A DNA stretch of 64,000 bases from Marinomonas foliarum. GTDB taxonomy: Bacteria; Pseudomonadota; Gammaproteobacteria; Pseudomonadales; Marinomonadaceae. The stretch lies in assembly GCF_003337275.1 (NCBI RefSeq), contig NZ_QPJQ01000006.1, positions 1 to 64,000 of the forward strand, read 5' to 3'. Under the pieces are notes generated by a model, which did not search any database, had not been told where the DNA came from, and saw only the letters and a list, made by a program, of their open reading frames with translations. Shown here piece by piece: positions 35,367 to 45,918 of this stretch (positions are counted from its first letter, which is position 1; the number at the start of each line of letters is the position of its first letter). Position numbers and translations under genes: made by a program.

Positions 35367-36713
35367 TTATGATCTCGCCTTCTTAAGTGTTTCAGAAATC
35401 ATAAACGCCAATTCTAATGACTGATCAGCATTCAACCTCGGATCACAATGAGTATGGTAACGATCAGCCAAATCCGCCTCAGTCACTTTAAAAGCACCAC
35501 CCACACATTCAGTAACATTCTGTCCTGTCATTTCAAAATGAACACCGCCAGCGTAACTACCTTCAGCATGATGCACCTGAAAAAATTGCTGAACTTCTTT
35601 TAACACATCATCCACTCGACGCGTCTTATAGCCAGTAGAAGCCTTAACCGTATTACCGTGCATTGGGTCACTACTCCACACAACGTTCTTGCCTTCACGC
35701 TGAATAGCCTGAATCAATTTAGGCATACCATCTTCAACTTTATCCGCACCCATTCGAACAATAATATTCAAACGACCCGCTTCATTATCTGGATTTAAAA
35801 CATCACACAACTTCAATAGATCTTCAGGATCCATAGACGGGCCAGCTTTCACACCAATAGGATTCTGAACACCACGCAGAAACTCAACGTGCGCACCATC
35901 TAATTGACGCGTTCTGTCGCCGATCCATAACATATGAGCCGAACAGTCATACCACTCACCAGTCAAACTGTCTTTACGAGTTAACGCCTGCTCATAAGGC
36001 AATAATAGAGCTTCGTGTGACGTATAAAAGTCGGTTTCCTTAAGCTGAGATAAGCCTGCACCAACACCACAAGCCTCCATAAATTGCAAAGCATCATCAA
36101 TTTTATCTGCGACACCTTGATAGCGACCGCCTGCAGGGCTTGCACTTAAAAAGTCCAAATTCCACTGGTGAACTTGATGTAAATCCGCAAAGCCACCTTG
36201 TGAAAATGCACGAAGCAAGTTCATTGTCGAAGCACTCTGATTGTAAACTTGCACCAGACGTTCAGGATCAGGAATACGAGCTTGCTCGGTGAAATCAATA
36301 CCATTAATAATGTCACCACGATAACTTGGCAGCTCAACACCATTAATCACTTCTGTATCCGCAGATCTTGGCTTAGCAAACTGACCAGCCATACGGCCAA
36401 CCTTCACAACAGGACACTTACCCGCATAAGTCAAAACTACAGCCATCTGCAGCATAACTTTAAACGTGTCGCGAATATTATTTGCATGAAACTCCGCAAA
36501 ACTCTCCGCGCAATCACCGCCTTGCAATAAAAACGACTGCCGATTAGCCACTTGAGCCAAGGCCTTTTTAAGCTGACGCGCTTCACCTGCAAAAACAAGA
36601 GGAGGCATTTTACCTAATGTATTCTCTACCTGAGCCAAATGCTCAGCATTAGGATAAACTGGCTGCTGCAGCGCCGTTTTATCTCTCCAACTTGTTAATC
36701 CCCACTGCTCCAT
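35367..36713 (-). CDS. 3-deoxy-7-phosphoheptulonate synthase, class II
   Basis: Catalyses condensation of phosphoenolpyruvate and erythrose 4-phosphate, the first step of the shikimate pathway. 448 residues from the ATG at 36713 ([12 protein letters not shown]); the frame extends to a TTG seven codons upstream. Class II (plant-like) signatures include [63 protein letters not shown] and [18 protein letters not shown]; the Cys, His and Glu metal ligands fall within these. It is transcribed alone, between a terminator and an XRE-cupin gene 39 bp upstream. Confidence 0.95.
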   Translation of the reverse strand: MEQWGLTSWRDKTALQQPVYPNAEHLAQVENTLGKMPPLVFAGEARQLKKALAQVANRQSFLLQGGDCAESFAEFHANNIRDTFKVMLQMAVVLTYAGKCPVVKVGRMAGQFAKPRSADTEVINGVELPSYRGDIINGIDFTEQARIPDPERLVQVYNQSASTMNLLRAFSQGGFADLHQVHQWNLDFLSASPAGGRYQGVADKIDDALQFMEACGVGAGLSQLKETDFYTSHEALLLPYEQALTRKDSLTGEWYDCSAHMLWIGDRTRQLDGAHVEFLRGVQNPIGVKAGPSMDPEDLLKLCDVLNPDNEAGRLNIIVRMGADKVEDGMPKLIQAIQREGKNVVWSSDPMHGNTVKASTGYKTRRVDDVLKEVQQFFQVHHAEGSYAGGVHFEMTGQNVTECVGGAFKVTEADLADRYHTHCDPRLNADQSLELAFMISETLKKARS

Positions 36714-36752
36714 AACGCAATACAACCTTCTCAAAAATTATTAATTAATATA

Positions 36753-37364
36753 TCAACGGGCCACAACCCAAAGTATTTCAGCATCTTTTGCCGACAATGA
36801 AACAACGGCATGCCCCATAGATGCATCATAATACACACTATCACCTTCTTTTAATTCAATCGGCTCATAGAGTTCAGAGAAAAAATTAATTTTACCCCGC
36901 AAGACCAATAGAAACTCTTCCCCATCATGGCGCACCCACTCTTTAAACTCTGTAAAGGACCTCGCTCTTACAGTAGTCTTGAAGGGCACCATTTTTTTAC
37001 GACTGATAGAAAAATTCAGCAATTCATGCTCATACGTTGCTGTAGGATGAGGCTCTCCTCGACCTTTACGCGTCACATCCCTTCGCCCAGCAATAGAATG
37101 CTCACTCGCCTCAACAAACAACTGAGGCAAATCCATTTCCAAACCATTTATAAGCTTTTGAACAATAGCAAAACTAGGCGAGACTTGATCATTTTCAATT
37201 TTCGACAATGTAGAGCGTGCGATTCCAGTCTTTTTCCCCACTTCTTCCAGCGTCCACCCTCTTGCAAGGCGAATTTCCTTAACACGCTTCCCCAGCTCTA
37301 ACGGCTCAACAAAACGATCAGGATCAGAAGCTGTGGCTGTTTCTAACGACGGTCGACTAACCAT
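36753..37364 (-). CDS. XRE-family regulator with cupin domain
   Basis: 203 residues. A helix-turn-helix occupies about 25-80 (GKRVKEIRLARGWTLEEVGK, GIARSTLSKIENDQVSP) and a C-terminal cupin barrel about 125-200 (HDGEEFLLVLRGKINFF, LKEGDSVYYDASMGHAVV). This is the HTH-cupin class, whose members sense small metabolites and control amine, amino-acid or stress genes. The ligand is unknown. It could be co-transcribed with the DAHP synthase gene 39 bp downstream, which would hint at control of aromatic metabolism, but this is not shown. Confidence 0.9.
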   Translation of the reverse strand: MVSRPSLETATASDPDRFVEPLELGKRVKEIRLARGWTLEEVGKKTGIARSTLSKIENDQVSPSFAIVQKLINGLEMDLPQLFVEASEHSIAGRRDVTRKGRGEPHPTATYEHELLNFSISRKKMVPFKTTVRARSFTEFKEWVRHDGEEFLLVLRGKINFFSELYEPIELKEGDSVYYDASMGHAVVSLSAKDAEILWVVAR

Positions 37365-37442
37365 AAATTACCATTACTACATATTCACAAAGAAAGAAAA
37401 ATGCCTGTTAAACCTCAGATATTCCCAGAAGCATACTGACCG

Positions 37443-37877
37443 CTATTTATTTAACAAAGGCGCCATTGCAGCTGCACATCGAGAAAGATCAAACCCCTTC
37501 CCCGCCACATAAGAACTAAGCTCATCAGACGACTTACCCTTGGCATTTTCAGACAACAGCCACAATACTGATGAGCGAGTTCCTGTACGGCAAAAAGCCA
37601 ACGTTTTTTTACTGTCAATTAATGCTTCAGCCTGAACTCTAACATGCTCTTTTGATAACTTAGATAAGTCAATTGGATTACTAACATACTCAAGACCCAG
37701 TACTTCAGCCTCAGCGCGCAAATCATTATCTGTAGGCTGGTCATCCGATTCTAAATCAGGGCGATTATTAATTATTTTTTCAAACCCCAAACCCTTTAAC
37801 GTCTCTATATCTTCTACCAAGATTTGAGGTGCAACATAATACAAGCCATCTAATTGAACTAAATTATTCATTTTCAC
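37443..37877 (-). CDS. DUF442/TIGR01244-family phosphatase-like protein
   Basis: 144 residues. The N-terminal part GFEKIINNRPDLESDDQPT matches the DUF442 family found at the N-terminus of Blh beta-lactamase-like hydrolases. The catalytic-type loop AFCRTGTRSS (C96-R101) resembles a dual-specificity phosphatase or rhodanese loop and is one residue shorter than the classical CX5R. Relatives are linked to sulfide or thiol metabolism. The activity is not certain. It follows the parvulin gene by 6 bp, so the two form an operon. Confidence 0.85.
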   Translation of the reverse strand: MKMNNLVQLDGLYYVAPQILVEDIETLKGLGFEKIINNRPDLESDDQPTDNDLRAEAEVLGLEYVSNPIDLSKLSKEHVRVQAEALIDSKKTLAFCRTGTRSSVLWLLSENAKGKSSDELSSYVAGKGFDLSRCAAAMAPLLNK

Positions 37878-37883
37878 CCACCC

Positions 37884-38162
37884 TTACGAACGATATAACA
37901 CTTTAATTAAATGGAAACCAAACTGTGTTTTAACTGGCCCCTGAATCTTATAAAGAGGCCCACCAAATACAACCTTATCAAAAGCAGGAACCATATCTCC
38001 TTTGCGAAACTCACCAAGATCTCCACCCTTCTTACCGGAAGGGCAAGTTGAAAATTGTTTGGCCAATTTATGAAAGTCAGCTCCTTTATCCAACTTAACT
38101 TTTAATGAATCAGCTTCCGCTTTGGTTTTTACCAAGATATGACACGCACTTGCCGTCGACAT
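37884..38162 (-). CDS. ppiC: parvulin-type peptidyl-prolyl isomerase
   Basis: A 92-residue single-domain cytosolic parvulin: [47 protein letters not shown] and [11 protein letters not shown] carry the conserved His, Cys, Met, Phe and His of the active site. I take the ATG at 38162 because GGGAGTGGTA precedes it; the open frame reaches a GTG at 38174. There is no signal peptide, so it works in the cytoplasm. It precedes the DUF442 gene. Confidence 0.93.
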   Translation of the reverse strand: MSTASACHILVKTKAEADSLKVKLDKGADFHKLAKQFSTCPSGKKGGDLGEFRKGDMVPAFDKVVFGGPLYKIQGPVKTQFGFHLIKVLYRS

Positions 38163-38304
38163 TACCACTCCCACAATTCAAATAGACTAGATAAAACATG
38201 TTAACCTATTTAGTATAATCAAATTAAGCAGTAAGCAACCATTAACGCGAAATAGTCCAAGTAAACGTCGTAACAACACAAAACAGAATAGGCAACTTTA
38301 CAAT

Positions 38305-39102
38305 ATGAGCACTTATGCAGCGATAAATGACCTGTCTTTTCTCCTAGTAGAACCGTCAGACACTCAGAAAAAGATTATTACAAAAGCGCTTGAAGATGCC
38401 GGCATAAAGCAAATCGAGTACGCAAACAGCATCCAAGAAGCAATGAGCTTGCTCACCTCTTTTCCGCCAGATCTAGTTATTTCGTCGATGTATCTTCCTG
38501 ACGGAACAGCAAATGAACTTATTGATAAAATTCGCGCTAACCCAGACACTGAAAGCCAGTGTTTCATGTTAATTTCTAGCGAAAGAAATCGAGAACATCT
38601 AGAACACCTTAGACAATCAGGCGTACTTGCAATATTACCTAAACCTTTCACCCAAAAAGACTTAAAAAGAGCCATTCACGCCACTCTAGATTTAATTATT
38701 GAAGAAGAAATTGATTTAGAGTTATTCGACCCAAGAACACTGCGAGTGCTTATCACGGACGACAGCCTTATGGCGCGAAAGCACATTAGCAAAACGCTGA
38801 ACACAATGGGAATTGAAGATATTCAATTTGCTGAAAACGGTAAGGAAGCAATACTCCTACTCAATGAAATGGAATTCGATCTTATTGTTACAGACTATAA
38901 TATGCCTGAAATGGATGGCCTAGAGCTTACTGATGCCGTTAGATTGGATCCATCTTTAGCACATATACCGATATTGATGGTTAGCTCTAATGCAGAAGAC
39001 AGTCAGCTATCAAATATCGCCCAAGAAGGGGTTGATGCTATCTGCGGAAAACCTTTTGAGCCCAGCACAGTAAGAAAATTACTGGCAAAAATACTGAGCT
39101 AA
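38305..39102 (+). CDS. protein with two tandem receiver domains, the first degenerate
   Basis: 265 residues, two REC domains and no output domain. REC2 (about 147-265) is intact: acidic pair D152/D153 (ITDDS), phospho-acceptor D197 (DLIVTDYNMPEMDG), VSS at the Thr/Ser position and the Lys of CGKPF. REC1 (about 10-130) keeps SS-x-R and LPKPF but has S61 in place of the acceptor Asp (DLVISSMYLPDG) and E16-P17 in place of the acidic pair, so it should not be phosphorylated. Double receivers often act as CheY-like switches or sinks, with the dead domain for docking. No kinase is adjacent. Confidence 0.9.
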   Translation: MSTYAAINDLSFLLVEPSDTQKKIITKALEDAGIKQIEYANSIQEAMSLLTSFPPDLVISSMYLPDGTANELIDKIRANPDTESQCFMLISSERNREHLEHLRQSGVLAILPKPFTQKDLKRAIHATLDLIIEEEIDLELFDPRTLRVLITDDSLMARKHISKTLNTMGIEDIQFAENGKEAILLLNEMEFDLIVTDYNMPEMDGLELTDAVRLDPSLAHIPILMVSSNAEDSQLSNIAQEGVDAICGKPFEPSTVRKLLAKILS

Positions 39103-39110
39103 AAACAAAA

Positions 39111-39139
39111 AAAGAGCTTCAACCGAAGCTCTTTTTTTT
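39111..39139. terminator. bidirectional terminator between the double-receiver gene and mutT
   Basis: A 10-bp stem, AAAGAGCTTC/GAAGCTCTTT (39111-39120 with 39125-39134), with loop AACC, an A run before and a T run after. It serves the converging genes on both strands. Confidence 0.92.
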
Positions 39140-39161
39140 AATCTAAAAGAATTACTACCAC

Positions 39162-39545
39162 CTAAGAAAGCAGCAAATCGGCAACAATCTCTTTATTCGC
39201 TTCCGGAAAGTCATATGAAGACAAATCAGAAATTGGCACCCAAGAAGCTTGCTGACCTTCACTACCCATAGGCTCACCGTCAAACTTTGTTACTTTATAA
39301 AAACAAAGCTCAACTTGCTTATCTCCATAATCGTGGGCAATGGTTTTAAAAAAAGAGCTCTCAGTGACAACTATGCCACACTCCTCTTTTAGCTCTCTAC
39401 TTAAAGCACTCTCCGGAGACTCTGTAGACTCACACTTACCACCAGGAAATTCCCACAAACCACCTTGATGCTGGTTTGATTTGCGCAGAGCAATGAAAAC
39501 AGAATCATCTCGAAGAATAATACCTGCTGCAACCCTGACCAGCAT
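39162..39545 (-). CDS. mutT: 8-oxo-dGTP diphosphatase MutT (Nudix)
   Basis: 127 residues with a complete Nudix box starting at GGLWEFPGGKCE and ending RELKEECGI. This is the MutT pattern that removes 8-oxo-dGTP from the nucleotide pool. Its ATG overlaps the argJ stop (TAATG), so it is translationally coupled to argJ and is the last gene of secA-argJ-mutT. The length matches stand-alone MutT. Confidence 0.94.
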   Translation of the reverse strand: MLVRVAAGIILRDDSVFIALRKSNQHQGGLWEFPGGKCESTESPESALSRELKEECGIVVTESSFFKTIAHDYGDKQVELCFYKVTKFDGEPMGSEGQQASWVPISDLSSYDFPEANKEIVADLLLS

Positions 39546-40768
39546 TAGGTACGGTACTCTGCATTAATAGTGACATACTCATGCGAGAAATCAGTCGTCC
39601 AAACAATGTCAGATTCAGACCCCATGCCCATGTCGAGCACTACATGTATTTCTTCTGGAGCCATTGCCTGCTTTCCATGCTCTTCTAAATAATCTGGAGA
39701 ACGGCCGCCATCACGAGCCACCTCAAAACCATTGATGTGAAGTTGAACACGATCAACATCTAAACCATCAACACCAGCACGACCCACGACCGCCAAAATA
39801 CGACCCCAATTCGGGTCAGAAGCAAAAAGCGCCGTCTTAACCAGAGGCGAATGCGCAATTTCAAATGCAACTTTTGTCGCATCAGACTCAACAGCCGCAC
39901 CAACAACTTCAACGGTAACAAACTTAGTTGCCCCCTCACCATCACGAACGATAGCGTGAGCCAACTCTTGCATGACCTCGGTAAAGGCAGCAATAAAAGC
40001 TTGCGCTAGCGGCTCATCAACAGAAGTCACTTTCGCGTTTCCTGCCATGCCAGTTGCCACAGCAATACAAGAGTCATTGGTGGAAGTATCACTATCAACC
40101 GTAATACGGTTAAAGCTCTTATTCACCACATCCTTCAAGATTGCCTGAAGCACCTCAACATCCATCGCAATATCACTGCAAACATAGCCCAGCATGGTCG
40201 CCATATTAGGACGAATCATGCCGGCACCTTTTGAAATGCCCGCAATAGAAAAAGTTCGATCTTCAAATTCAAAAGTTCGAACAGAACCCTTTGGCAAAGT
40301 ATCGGTAGTCATAATGCCAACACCAGCTGACTTCCAGTTATCACCTGATAAATTCTCAAGCGCTTTAGGAATAGCGGCAACAATTTTCGCCACTGGCAAC
40401 GGCTCACCAATAACACCTGTAGAGAAAGGCAAAATAGATTCGACACTCACTCCAGTCTCATGGGCCAAAACCTCACAAGTTTTTAAAGCAGTATCGAGCC
40501 CTGATTTCCCCGTACCAGCGTTTGCATTACCTGTATTAATTAGCAGATAACGACTGCCATCAGACAAGCCTAAATGCTTCTGACAAATACGCACAGGAGC
40601 TGCACAAAAAGCATTTTGAGTAAAAACCCCAGCAACAGAGGCACCTTCGCATAACTCAAAAATCACAACATCTTTTTTGTTGGGCTTTTTAATTCCAGCT
40701 TCTGCAACACCAATTCTTATTCCTTTTATTTCAGGAATAAGAGGAAAATCATGCAACCCTACAGCCAT
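39545..40768 (-). CDS. argJ: bifunctional ornithine acetyltransferase/N-acetylglutamate synthase
   Basis: 407 residues. The self-cleavage site KGAGMIRPNMATMLGY is present, with the nucleophilic Thr at about residue 191. After cleavage the two chains form the enzyme that moves acetyl groups from N-acetylornithine to glutamate in the cyclic arginine pathway. Other conserved parts are FTQNAFCAAPV, STGVIGEPL, TVDSDTSTNDS and the C-terminal DPNWGRILAVVGRAG. It lies 15 bp after secA and overlaps mutT. Confidence 0.97.
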   Translation of the reverse strand: MAVGLHDFPLIPEIKGIRIGVAEAGIKKPNKKDVVIFELCEGASVAGVFTQNAFCAAPVRICQKHLGLSDGSRYLLINTGNANAGTGKSGLDTALKTCEVLAHETGVSVESILPFSTGVIGEPLPVAKIVAAIPKALENLSGDNWKSAGVGIMTTDTLPKGSVRTFEFEDRTFSIAGISKGAGMIRPNMATMLGYVCSDIAMDVEVLQAILKDVVNKSFNRITVDSDTSTNDSCIAVATGMAGNAKVTSVDEPLAQAFIAAFTEVMQELAHAIVRDGEGATKFVTVEVVGAAVESDATKVAFEIAHSPLVKTALFASDPNWGRILAVVGRAGVDGLDVDRVQLHINGFEVARDGGRSPDYLEEHGKQAMAPEEIHVVLDMGMGSESDIVWTTDFSHEYVTINAEYRT

Positions 40769-40783
40769 TTAAACTTTCTCCAA

Positions 40784-43483
40784 TTAAACCAGACTACCGT
40801 GACATTGTTTATATTTTTTACCAGAACCACATGGACAAGGCTCATTTCGGCCTACTTTAGGATACTCTTGAGTCTCAGTAGAGCCCTCTTCTAAAGCATT
40901 TAATGATTCATGAACCATGCTTACAGTTGTTTTCTCTTCTTGCTTCTTACGAGCCGCTTCTATTTTTTCGGCCTCTTCTGCAGACTGCACTCTCACACGA
41001 GTAATAATTTGAATCACTTCAAACTTAATCTGCTCTAGCAAGCCTTGGAAAAGCTCAAACGATTCACGCTTATATTCCTGCTTTGGATTCTTTTGTGCGT
41101 AACCACGCAAATGAATACCCTGTCTAAGCATATCCATGGTCTGGAGATGCTCTTTCCAAAGAGTATCAAGAACCTGTAGAAGAACTTGCTTCTCAAAGGA
41201 TCTAAATGAGCTTTCACCAGCAACTTTCTCTTTTGACTGATAATCATCAACAAAAGCATCCAAGATTTTTTGACGTAGAGGCTCTTCATATAACTTTTTA
41301 TCTTCTTCCACCCATGCAGAAATAGGAAGCTCTAGGCCAAATTCATTACGAATCTTATCCTCTAACCCTACAAGGTCCCACATATCAAAAATACTTTGCG
41401 GAGGAATAAATTCATCAATGACACCAGCAACAACTTCTTCTCGCATCGCTGAAATAGCCTCAGAAAGATCTTCTGACACCATCATGTCAAAGCGCTGACG
41501 ATAAATAACCTGACGCTGATCATTTGCCACGTCATCGTATTCAAGTAACTGTTTACGAATATCAAAGTTACGACCCTCAACCTTACGCTGAGCCTTCTCA
41601 ATCGCATTCGAAACCATTTTGTGCTCTATGGCTTCGCCTTTCTCCATACCCAATGCCATCATCATTTTCTTGATGCGGTCAGACATGAAAATACGCATCA
41701 AGTTGTCTTCTAATGACAAATAGAAACGTGAAGAACCAACATCACCTTGACGGCCTGCTCGACCACGCAATTGGTTATCAATACGACGAGACTCATGTCG
41801 TTCAGTACCGATTATATGCAAACCACCTGCAGCCAATACTGAATCATTACGAGACTTCCAATCTGCTTTCAATGCATCAATACTTTCTTGGCTAGCTCCT
41901 TCGCCTAGTCGAGCTAGCTCAACCTGCAAGTTACCACCCAACACTATATCCGTACCACGACCAGCCATATTGGTTGCAATTGTTACAGCACCAGGACGAC
42001 CCGCATCAGCTACAATTTCTGCTTCACGCTCATGCTGCTTGGCATTCAAAACGTTATGCTTTACATTTTTCTTAACAAGATAATTTGAAAGCAGCTCAGA
42101 ATATTCGATCGAAGCGGTACCGACCAATACTGGACGCCCTTGCCCAACAATCTCTTCAATATCCAGGACGATCGCTTCAAACTTATCTTCCGTCGACATA
42201 TAAATTAAGTCGTTATAGTCCTTACGCTGAACCTGACGGTTGGTCGGAATAACAATAACGGATAGGCCGTAAATCTGCTGAAATTCAAAGGCTTCCGTAT
42301 CAGCAGTACCAGTCATTCCAGATAGTTTGTCATATAGACGGAAGTAATTTTGGAAGGTTGTTGACGCTAATGTTTGGCTTTCCGCCTGAATAGTCACACC
42401 TTCTTTTGCTTCTACCGCTTGGTGGATACCCTCAGACCAGCGACGACCAGCCATCGTTCGGCCCGTATGCTCATCAACAATAACAATCTGATCTCCCTGG
42501 ATCACATAATCAATGTTTTTCTTGAAGATAACATGCGCTTTCATACAAGCATGAACATGGTGTAATAAAGAAAGGTTGCCTGCAGCATAAAGGCTTTCAC
42601 CTTCACCTAACAGCTCTTGCTCTACCAACCAGCCCTCAACAAATGAGTGCCCCTCTTCCGTTAGCTCTATACTACGCTGTGACTCATCAAAAACGTAATG
42701 ACCTGTAATCTCATCACTGTCAGCATCAGCGTCCTCTTGTTTAACCAGTAATGGAGCTAACTGATTAATCTTGCGGTACTGCTCTGAGCTGTCTTCTACA
42801 GCACCAGAAATAATCAGAGGCGTTCTCGCCTCATCTATTAAGATGGAGTCAACTTCATCGACGACAGAGAAGTTCAAATCACGTTGAACGCGATCTTCTA
42901 AACGGAACACCATATTGTCACGAAGATAGTCAAAGCCAAATTCGTTATTCGTTCCATAAGTAATATCGCACAAGTAAGCTGATTTTTTCTCGTCTCGCTC
43001 TTGACCAGAAAAAACAACTCCAACACTCATATCTAAGAACTCATACAAAGGACGCATCCAATTCGCATCACGCTTGGCCAGGTAATCATTTACCGTAACA
43101 ACGTGAACGCCTTTAGACGTTAATGCATTTAGATACACCGCCAGCGTTGCTACAAGTGTTTTACCTTCACCCGTTCGCATTTCAGCAATCTTGCCTTCGT
43201 TTAGTACCATTCCACCAATGAGCTGCACATCAAAGTGGCGCATACCCATCACGCGACTACTACCTTCTCTGACGACAGCAAATGCCTCAGGTAAAATAGA
43301 ATCAAGCGATTCACCTTTTTCTAGGCGCTCACGGAATTCACTGGTTTTTCCAGACAAATCATCATCTGATAACTTTTGGAAAGATTCTTCGAATTGATTA
43401 ATTTGCGTAACGACTTTTTTGAATCGTTTTACTTCTCGGTCATTCTTTGTGCCGACAATTTTTTTAATTACACTTCCTAGCAT
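40784..43483 (-). CDS. secA: preprotein translocase ATPase SecA
   Basis: 899 residues, the usual size. It drives post-translational export through SecYEG. The Walker A motif is TGEGKTL (about 104-110), the DEAD-type site is in [16 protein letters not shown], and NBD2 carries [14 protein letters not shown] and [18 protein letters not shown]. The preprotein cross-linking and helical scaffold regions are complete. The C-terminus ends in the zinc-binding SecB-interaction motif [13 protein letters not shown]. No secM-like arrest gene is found in the 143 bp between lpxC and secA, in contrast to E. coli. Confidence 0.98.
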   Translation of the reverse strand: MLGSVIKKIVGTKNDREVKRFKKVVTQINQFEESFQKLSDDDLSGKTSEFRERLEKGESLDSILPEAFAVVREGSSRVMGMRHFDVQLIGGMVLNEGKIAEMRTGEGKTLVATLAVYLNALTSKGVHVVTVNDYLAKRDANWMRPLYEFLDMSVGVVFSGQERDEKKSAYLCDITYGTNNEFGFDYLRDNMVFRLEDRVQRDLNFSVVDEVDSILIDEARTPLIISGAVEDSSEQYRKINQLAPLLVKQEDADADSDEITGHYVFDESQRSIELTEEGHSFVEGWLVEQELLGEGESLYAAGNLSLLHHVHACMKAHVIFKKNIDYVIQGDQIVIVDEHTGRTMAGRRWSEGIHQAVEAKEGVTIQAESQTLASTTFQNYFRLYDKLSGMTGTADTEAFEFQQIYGLSVIVIPTNRQVQRKDYNDLIYMSTEDKFEAIVLDIEEIVGQGRPVLVGTASIEYSELLSNYLVKKNVKHNVLNAKQHEREAEIVADAGRPGAVTIATNMAGRGTDIVLGGNLQVELARLGEGASQESIDALKADWKSRNDSVLAAGGLHIIGTERHESRRIDNQLRGRAGRQGDVGSSRFYLSLEDNLMRIFMSDRIKKMMMALGMEKGEAIEHKMVSNAIEKAQRKVEGRNFDIRKQLLEYDDVANDQRQVIYRQRFDMMVSEDLSEAISAMREEVVAGVIDEFIPPQSIFDMWDLVGLEDKIRNEFGLELPISAWVEEDKKLYEEPLRQKILDAFVDDYQSKEKVAGESSFRSFEKQVLLQVLDTLWKEHLQTMDMLRQGIHLRGYAQKNPKQEYKRESFELFQGLLEQIKFEVIQIITRVRVQSAEEAEKIEAARKKQEEKTTVSMVHESLNALEEGSTETQEYPKVGRNEPCPCGSGKKYKQCHGSLV

Positions 43484-43571
43484 CTTGAACTCAACGTAGC
43501 CAATTAGTAATAAATACAGTCTACCACGGTAATGTGAGACAAAACATGAAATATCAAGGACCTAAATACAA

Positions 43572-43600
43572 AAAAACCAGACATATAGTCTGGTTTTTAT
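43572..43600 (-). terminator. terminator after lpxC
   Basis: A stem CCAGAC/GTCTGG (43577-43582 with 43588-43593), extended by A/T pairs, with a 5-base loop and on the minus strand a run of T. It lies 27 bp past the lpxC stop, so secA needs its own promoter downstream. Confidence 0.85.
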
Positions 43601-43626
43601 GTATTCGATCAAGATTTAATCACTTA

Positions 43627-44544
43627 TTAAGCACCAACAAAAGCGGGCTCTACATAAGAAATAGGCGTTGTTTGCGCTTCATCTTCGAAAACAACATACT
43701 CCCAAGCATCTTGATGCTCAAGCAAGGCTAGCAAAAGCTTATTGTTCAGAGCGTGGCCTGATTTATAAGCTTTGTATTCACCAATTAAGCTATGACCCAA
43801 AAGATAAAGATCACCAATCGCATCCAATACCTTATGACGAACTAGCTCATCACGGTAACGCAAACCTTCATCATTCAAGACGCGATAATCATCAAGAACA
43901 ATTGCATTTTCCATATTCGCGCCACGAGCAAGGTTATTATTTTTGAAGTATTCTAAATCCTTCATAAAACCAAAAGTACGAGCTCGGCTAATTTCTTTCA
44001 CAAAAGTAGTCGTTGAAAAGTCAAACGACGTACTTTGAACATCTTCACCAATGGCTGGGTGCTGAAAATCAATTGTAAACGACAGTCGAAAACCGGAGTG
44101 AGGCTCAAGAGAGGCAAATTTATCACCCTCATCAACTCGGATAGGCTTCTTAACTCGAATAAATCGCTTAGGTGCGTTTTGAGCTTCCAACCCAGCGGAC
44201 TGCAGAAGAAAAACAAAAGGGCTCGCACTTCCATCCATAAGAGGAATTTCGCTAGCACTTACTTCTACATAGGCGTTATCAACACCCAAACCCGCCATTG
44301 CAGATAACAAATGCTCTACAGTACTAACCTTCACATCACCCTGACATAAAGCCGTAGCAAAATTTGTTGACCCAACCGCCTTTGCGTCGCCATGAATCTC
44401 TACAACTGGATCCAAGTCTGTACGAACAAATACGATACCCGTATTTACAGGAGCAGGCTTTAATGTCAAATACACCTTCTCGCCAGAGTGTAAACCCACT
44501 CCAGTTGCTCGAATAATGTTTTTTAGTGTGTGTTGGCGTACCAT
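43627..44544 (-). CDS. lpxC: UDP-3-O-acyl-N-acetylglucosamine deacetylase
   Basis: 305 residues, the committed step of lipid A synthesis. The zinc ligands are H78 in [10 protein letters not shown] and the His and Asp of [19 protein letters not shown] and the hydrophobic passage for the acyl chain are conserved. It shows that the cell has a Gram-negative outer membrane. It follows ftsZ after 105 bp without an obvious terminator and ends in a rho-independent terminator, so it may be read partly from the dcw cluster, as in E. coli. Confidence 0.98.
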   Translation of the reverse strand: MVRQHTLKNIIRATGVGLHSGEKVYLTLKPAPVNTGIVFVRTDLDPVVEIHGDAKAVGSTNFATALCQGDVKVSTVEHLLSAMAGLGVDNAYVEVSASEIPLMDGSASPFVFLLQSAGLEAQNAPKRFIRVKKPIRVDEGDKFASLEPHSGFRLSFTIDFQHPAIGEDVQSTSFDFSTTTFVKEISRARTFGFMKDLEYFKNNNLARGANMENAIVLDDYRVLNDEGLRYRDELVRHKVLDAIGDLYLLGHSLIGEYKAYKSGHALNNKLLLALLEHQDAWEYVVFEDEAQTTPISYVEPAFVGA

Positions 44545-44649
44545 TTGATTCCTACATTTTTATGACTGGATACTATTCTTTACAAATAATATCAATAACA
44601 CATTTTATATACAATCCAACCTTTTGATATTGCATCGTTTTTGCTAAAA

Positions 44650-45879
44650 CTAATCAGCTTGTCGACGCAGAAAAGCCGGAATGTCCAAGTATGACAATTT
44701 ATCGCTACTTGAAATAGAAGATGAATCAGCAGACTCATTTTTTTCATCCAAGTTTTTCTCTACAACTTCCACCTTGGTATTAACCGAAGGCTTAGACTCA
44801 GGCTGAGCCACTGACACTTTCGCTTCAGTGTTTTCAACAACTTGCTCGACCTTTGTCACAACCGGTTGAGAGACAGCAGATTCACCAACAGCAGACTTCA
44901 TTTCAACTGTGGTACGACCCTCTAAACCAGTAGCAACCACCGTAACTCGCATCTCATCACCTACACTAGGATCGATAGCACAACCAATTACGACAGTAGC
45001 ATCTTCCGATGCATATTCTTCAATAATTCCACCAACCTCAGTAAACTCAGACAACCCAACCTCTTCGTTGGCTGTAATGTTTACTAGCACACCACGTGCA
45101 CCCCTAAGATTGATATCTTCAAGCAATGGATTGTGGATTGCAGCCTCGGCAGCCACTCTCGCTCTATCCTCACCTGATGCAGACCCAGTACCCATCATCG
45201 CCATCCCCATCTCAGACATAACCGTTCTTACATCTGCAAAGTCGACGTTGATCAAACCAGGTCGCATGATCAAATCTGTAATACCCTGAACCGCATTAAA
45301 CAAAACATTATTTGCTTCACCAAACGCCTTCAGTAAGGAAATATTTTTACCCAATACTGGCAACAAACGTTCATTTGGCACTGTTATTAATGAATCGACA
45401 TTTTCGCGCAATTCTTTAACACCATCTTCTGCAACACGCGCTCGTCGACGACCTTCAAATGGAAAAGGCTTAGTAACAACAGCAACCGTCAATATTCCAA
45501 GCTCACGCGCTACCTTAGCAATCACTGGTGCAGCACCTGTACCTGTACCGCCACCCATACCAGCGGTAATAAAAACCATATCCGCGCCAGTTAATAACTG
45601 AGTAATCTTTTCTTGATCTTCTAATGCAGAATCACGACCCACTTCTGGATTTGCACCTGCGCCCAATCCTTTGGTAATCGTTGAACCCAGCTGTAAAGAA
45701 ACTCCTGTCTCAAAACCTATCAGCGCTTTTGAATCTGTATTGGCGCAAATAAACTCAACGCCCTCCAGTCGGTTCTCAAGCATGTGACGTACGGCATTGC
45801 CACCACCGCCACCAACACCAATAACTTTAATAACAGCATTATCTGATAGATTATCTTCGGCTAAATCAAAGACATTCAT
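44650..45879 (-). CDS. ftsZ: cell-division GTPase FtsZ
   Basis: 409 residues from the ATG at 45879 (MNVFDLAED), which has GAGGAG upstream; the frame extends 11 codons further back. Tubulin-like signatures are VIGVGGGGGNAV, the GTP loop GGGTGTGAAP and the T7-loop region NVDFADVRTVM. A variable linker rich in Val, Glu and Ser follows, then the C-terminal tail LDIPAFLRRQAD, which binds FtsA and ZipA. It polymerises into the division ring. It is the last dcw gene, 39 bp after ftsA. Confidence 0.98.
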   Translation of the reverse strand: MNVFDLAEDNLSDNAVIKVIGVGGGGGNAVRHMLENRLEGVEFICANTDSKALIGFETGVSLQLGSTITKGLGAGANPEVGRDSALEDQEKITQLLTGADMVFITAGMGGGTGTGAAPVIAKVARELGILTVAVVTKPFPFEGRRRARVAEDGVKELRENVDSLITVPNERLLPVLGKNISLLKAFGEANNVLFNAVQGITDLIMRPGLINVDFADVRTVMSEMGMAMMGTGSASGEDRARVAAEAAIHNPLLEDINLRGARGVLVNITANEEVGLSEFTEVGGIIEEYASEDATVVIGCAIDPSVGDEMRVTVVATGLEGRTTVEMKSAVGESAVSQPVVTKVEQVVENTEAKVSVAQPESKPSVNTKVEVVEKNLDEKNESADSSSISSSDKLSYLDIPAFLRRQAD

Positions 45880-45918
45880 GGGCTTATCGCTCCTCAATAA
45901 ATTCGTAATCACTTCTGA

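Noticed and set aside
44909-45289. 126-codon plus-strand open frame opposite ftsZ
   Set aside because: Antisense shadow of a highly conserved gene; composition follows the ftsZ codons.
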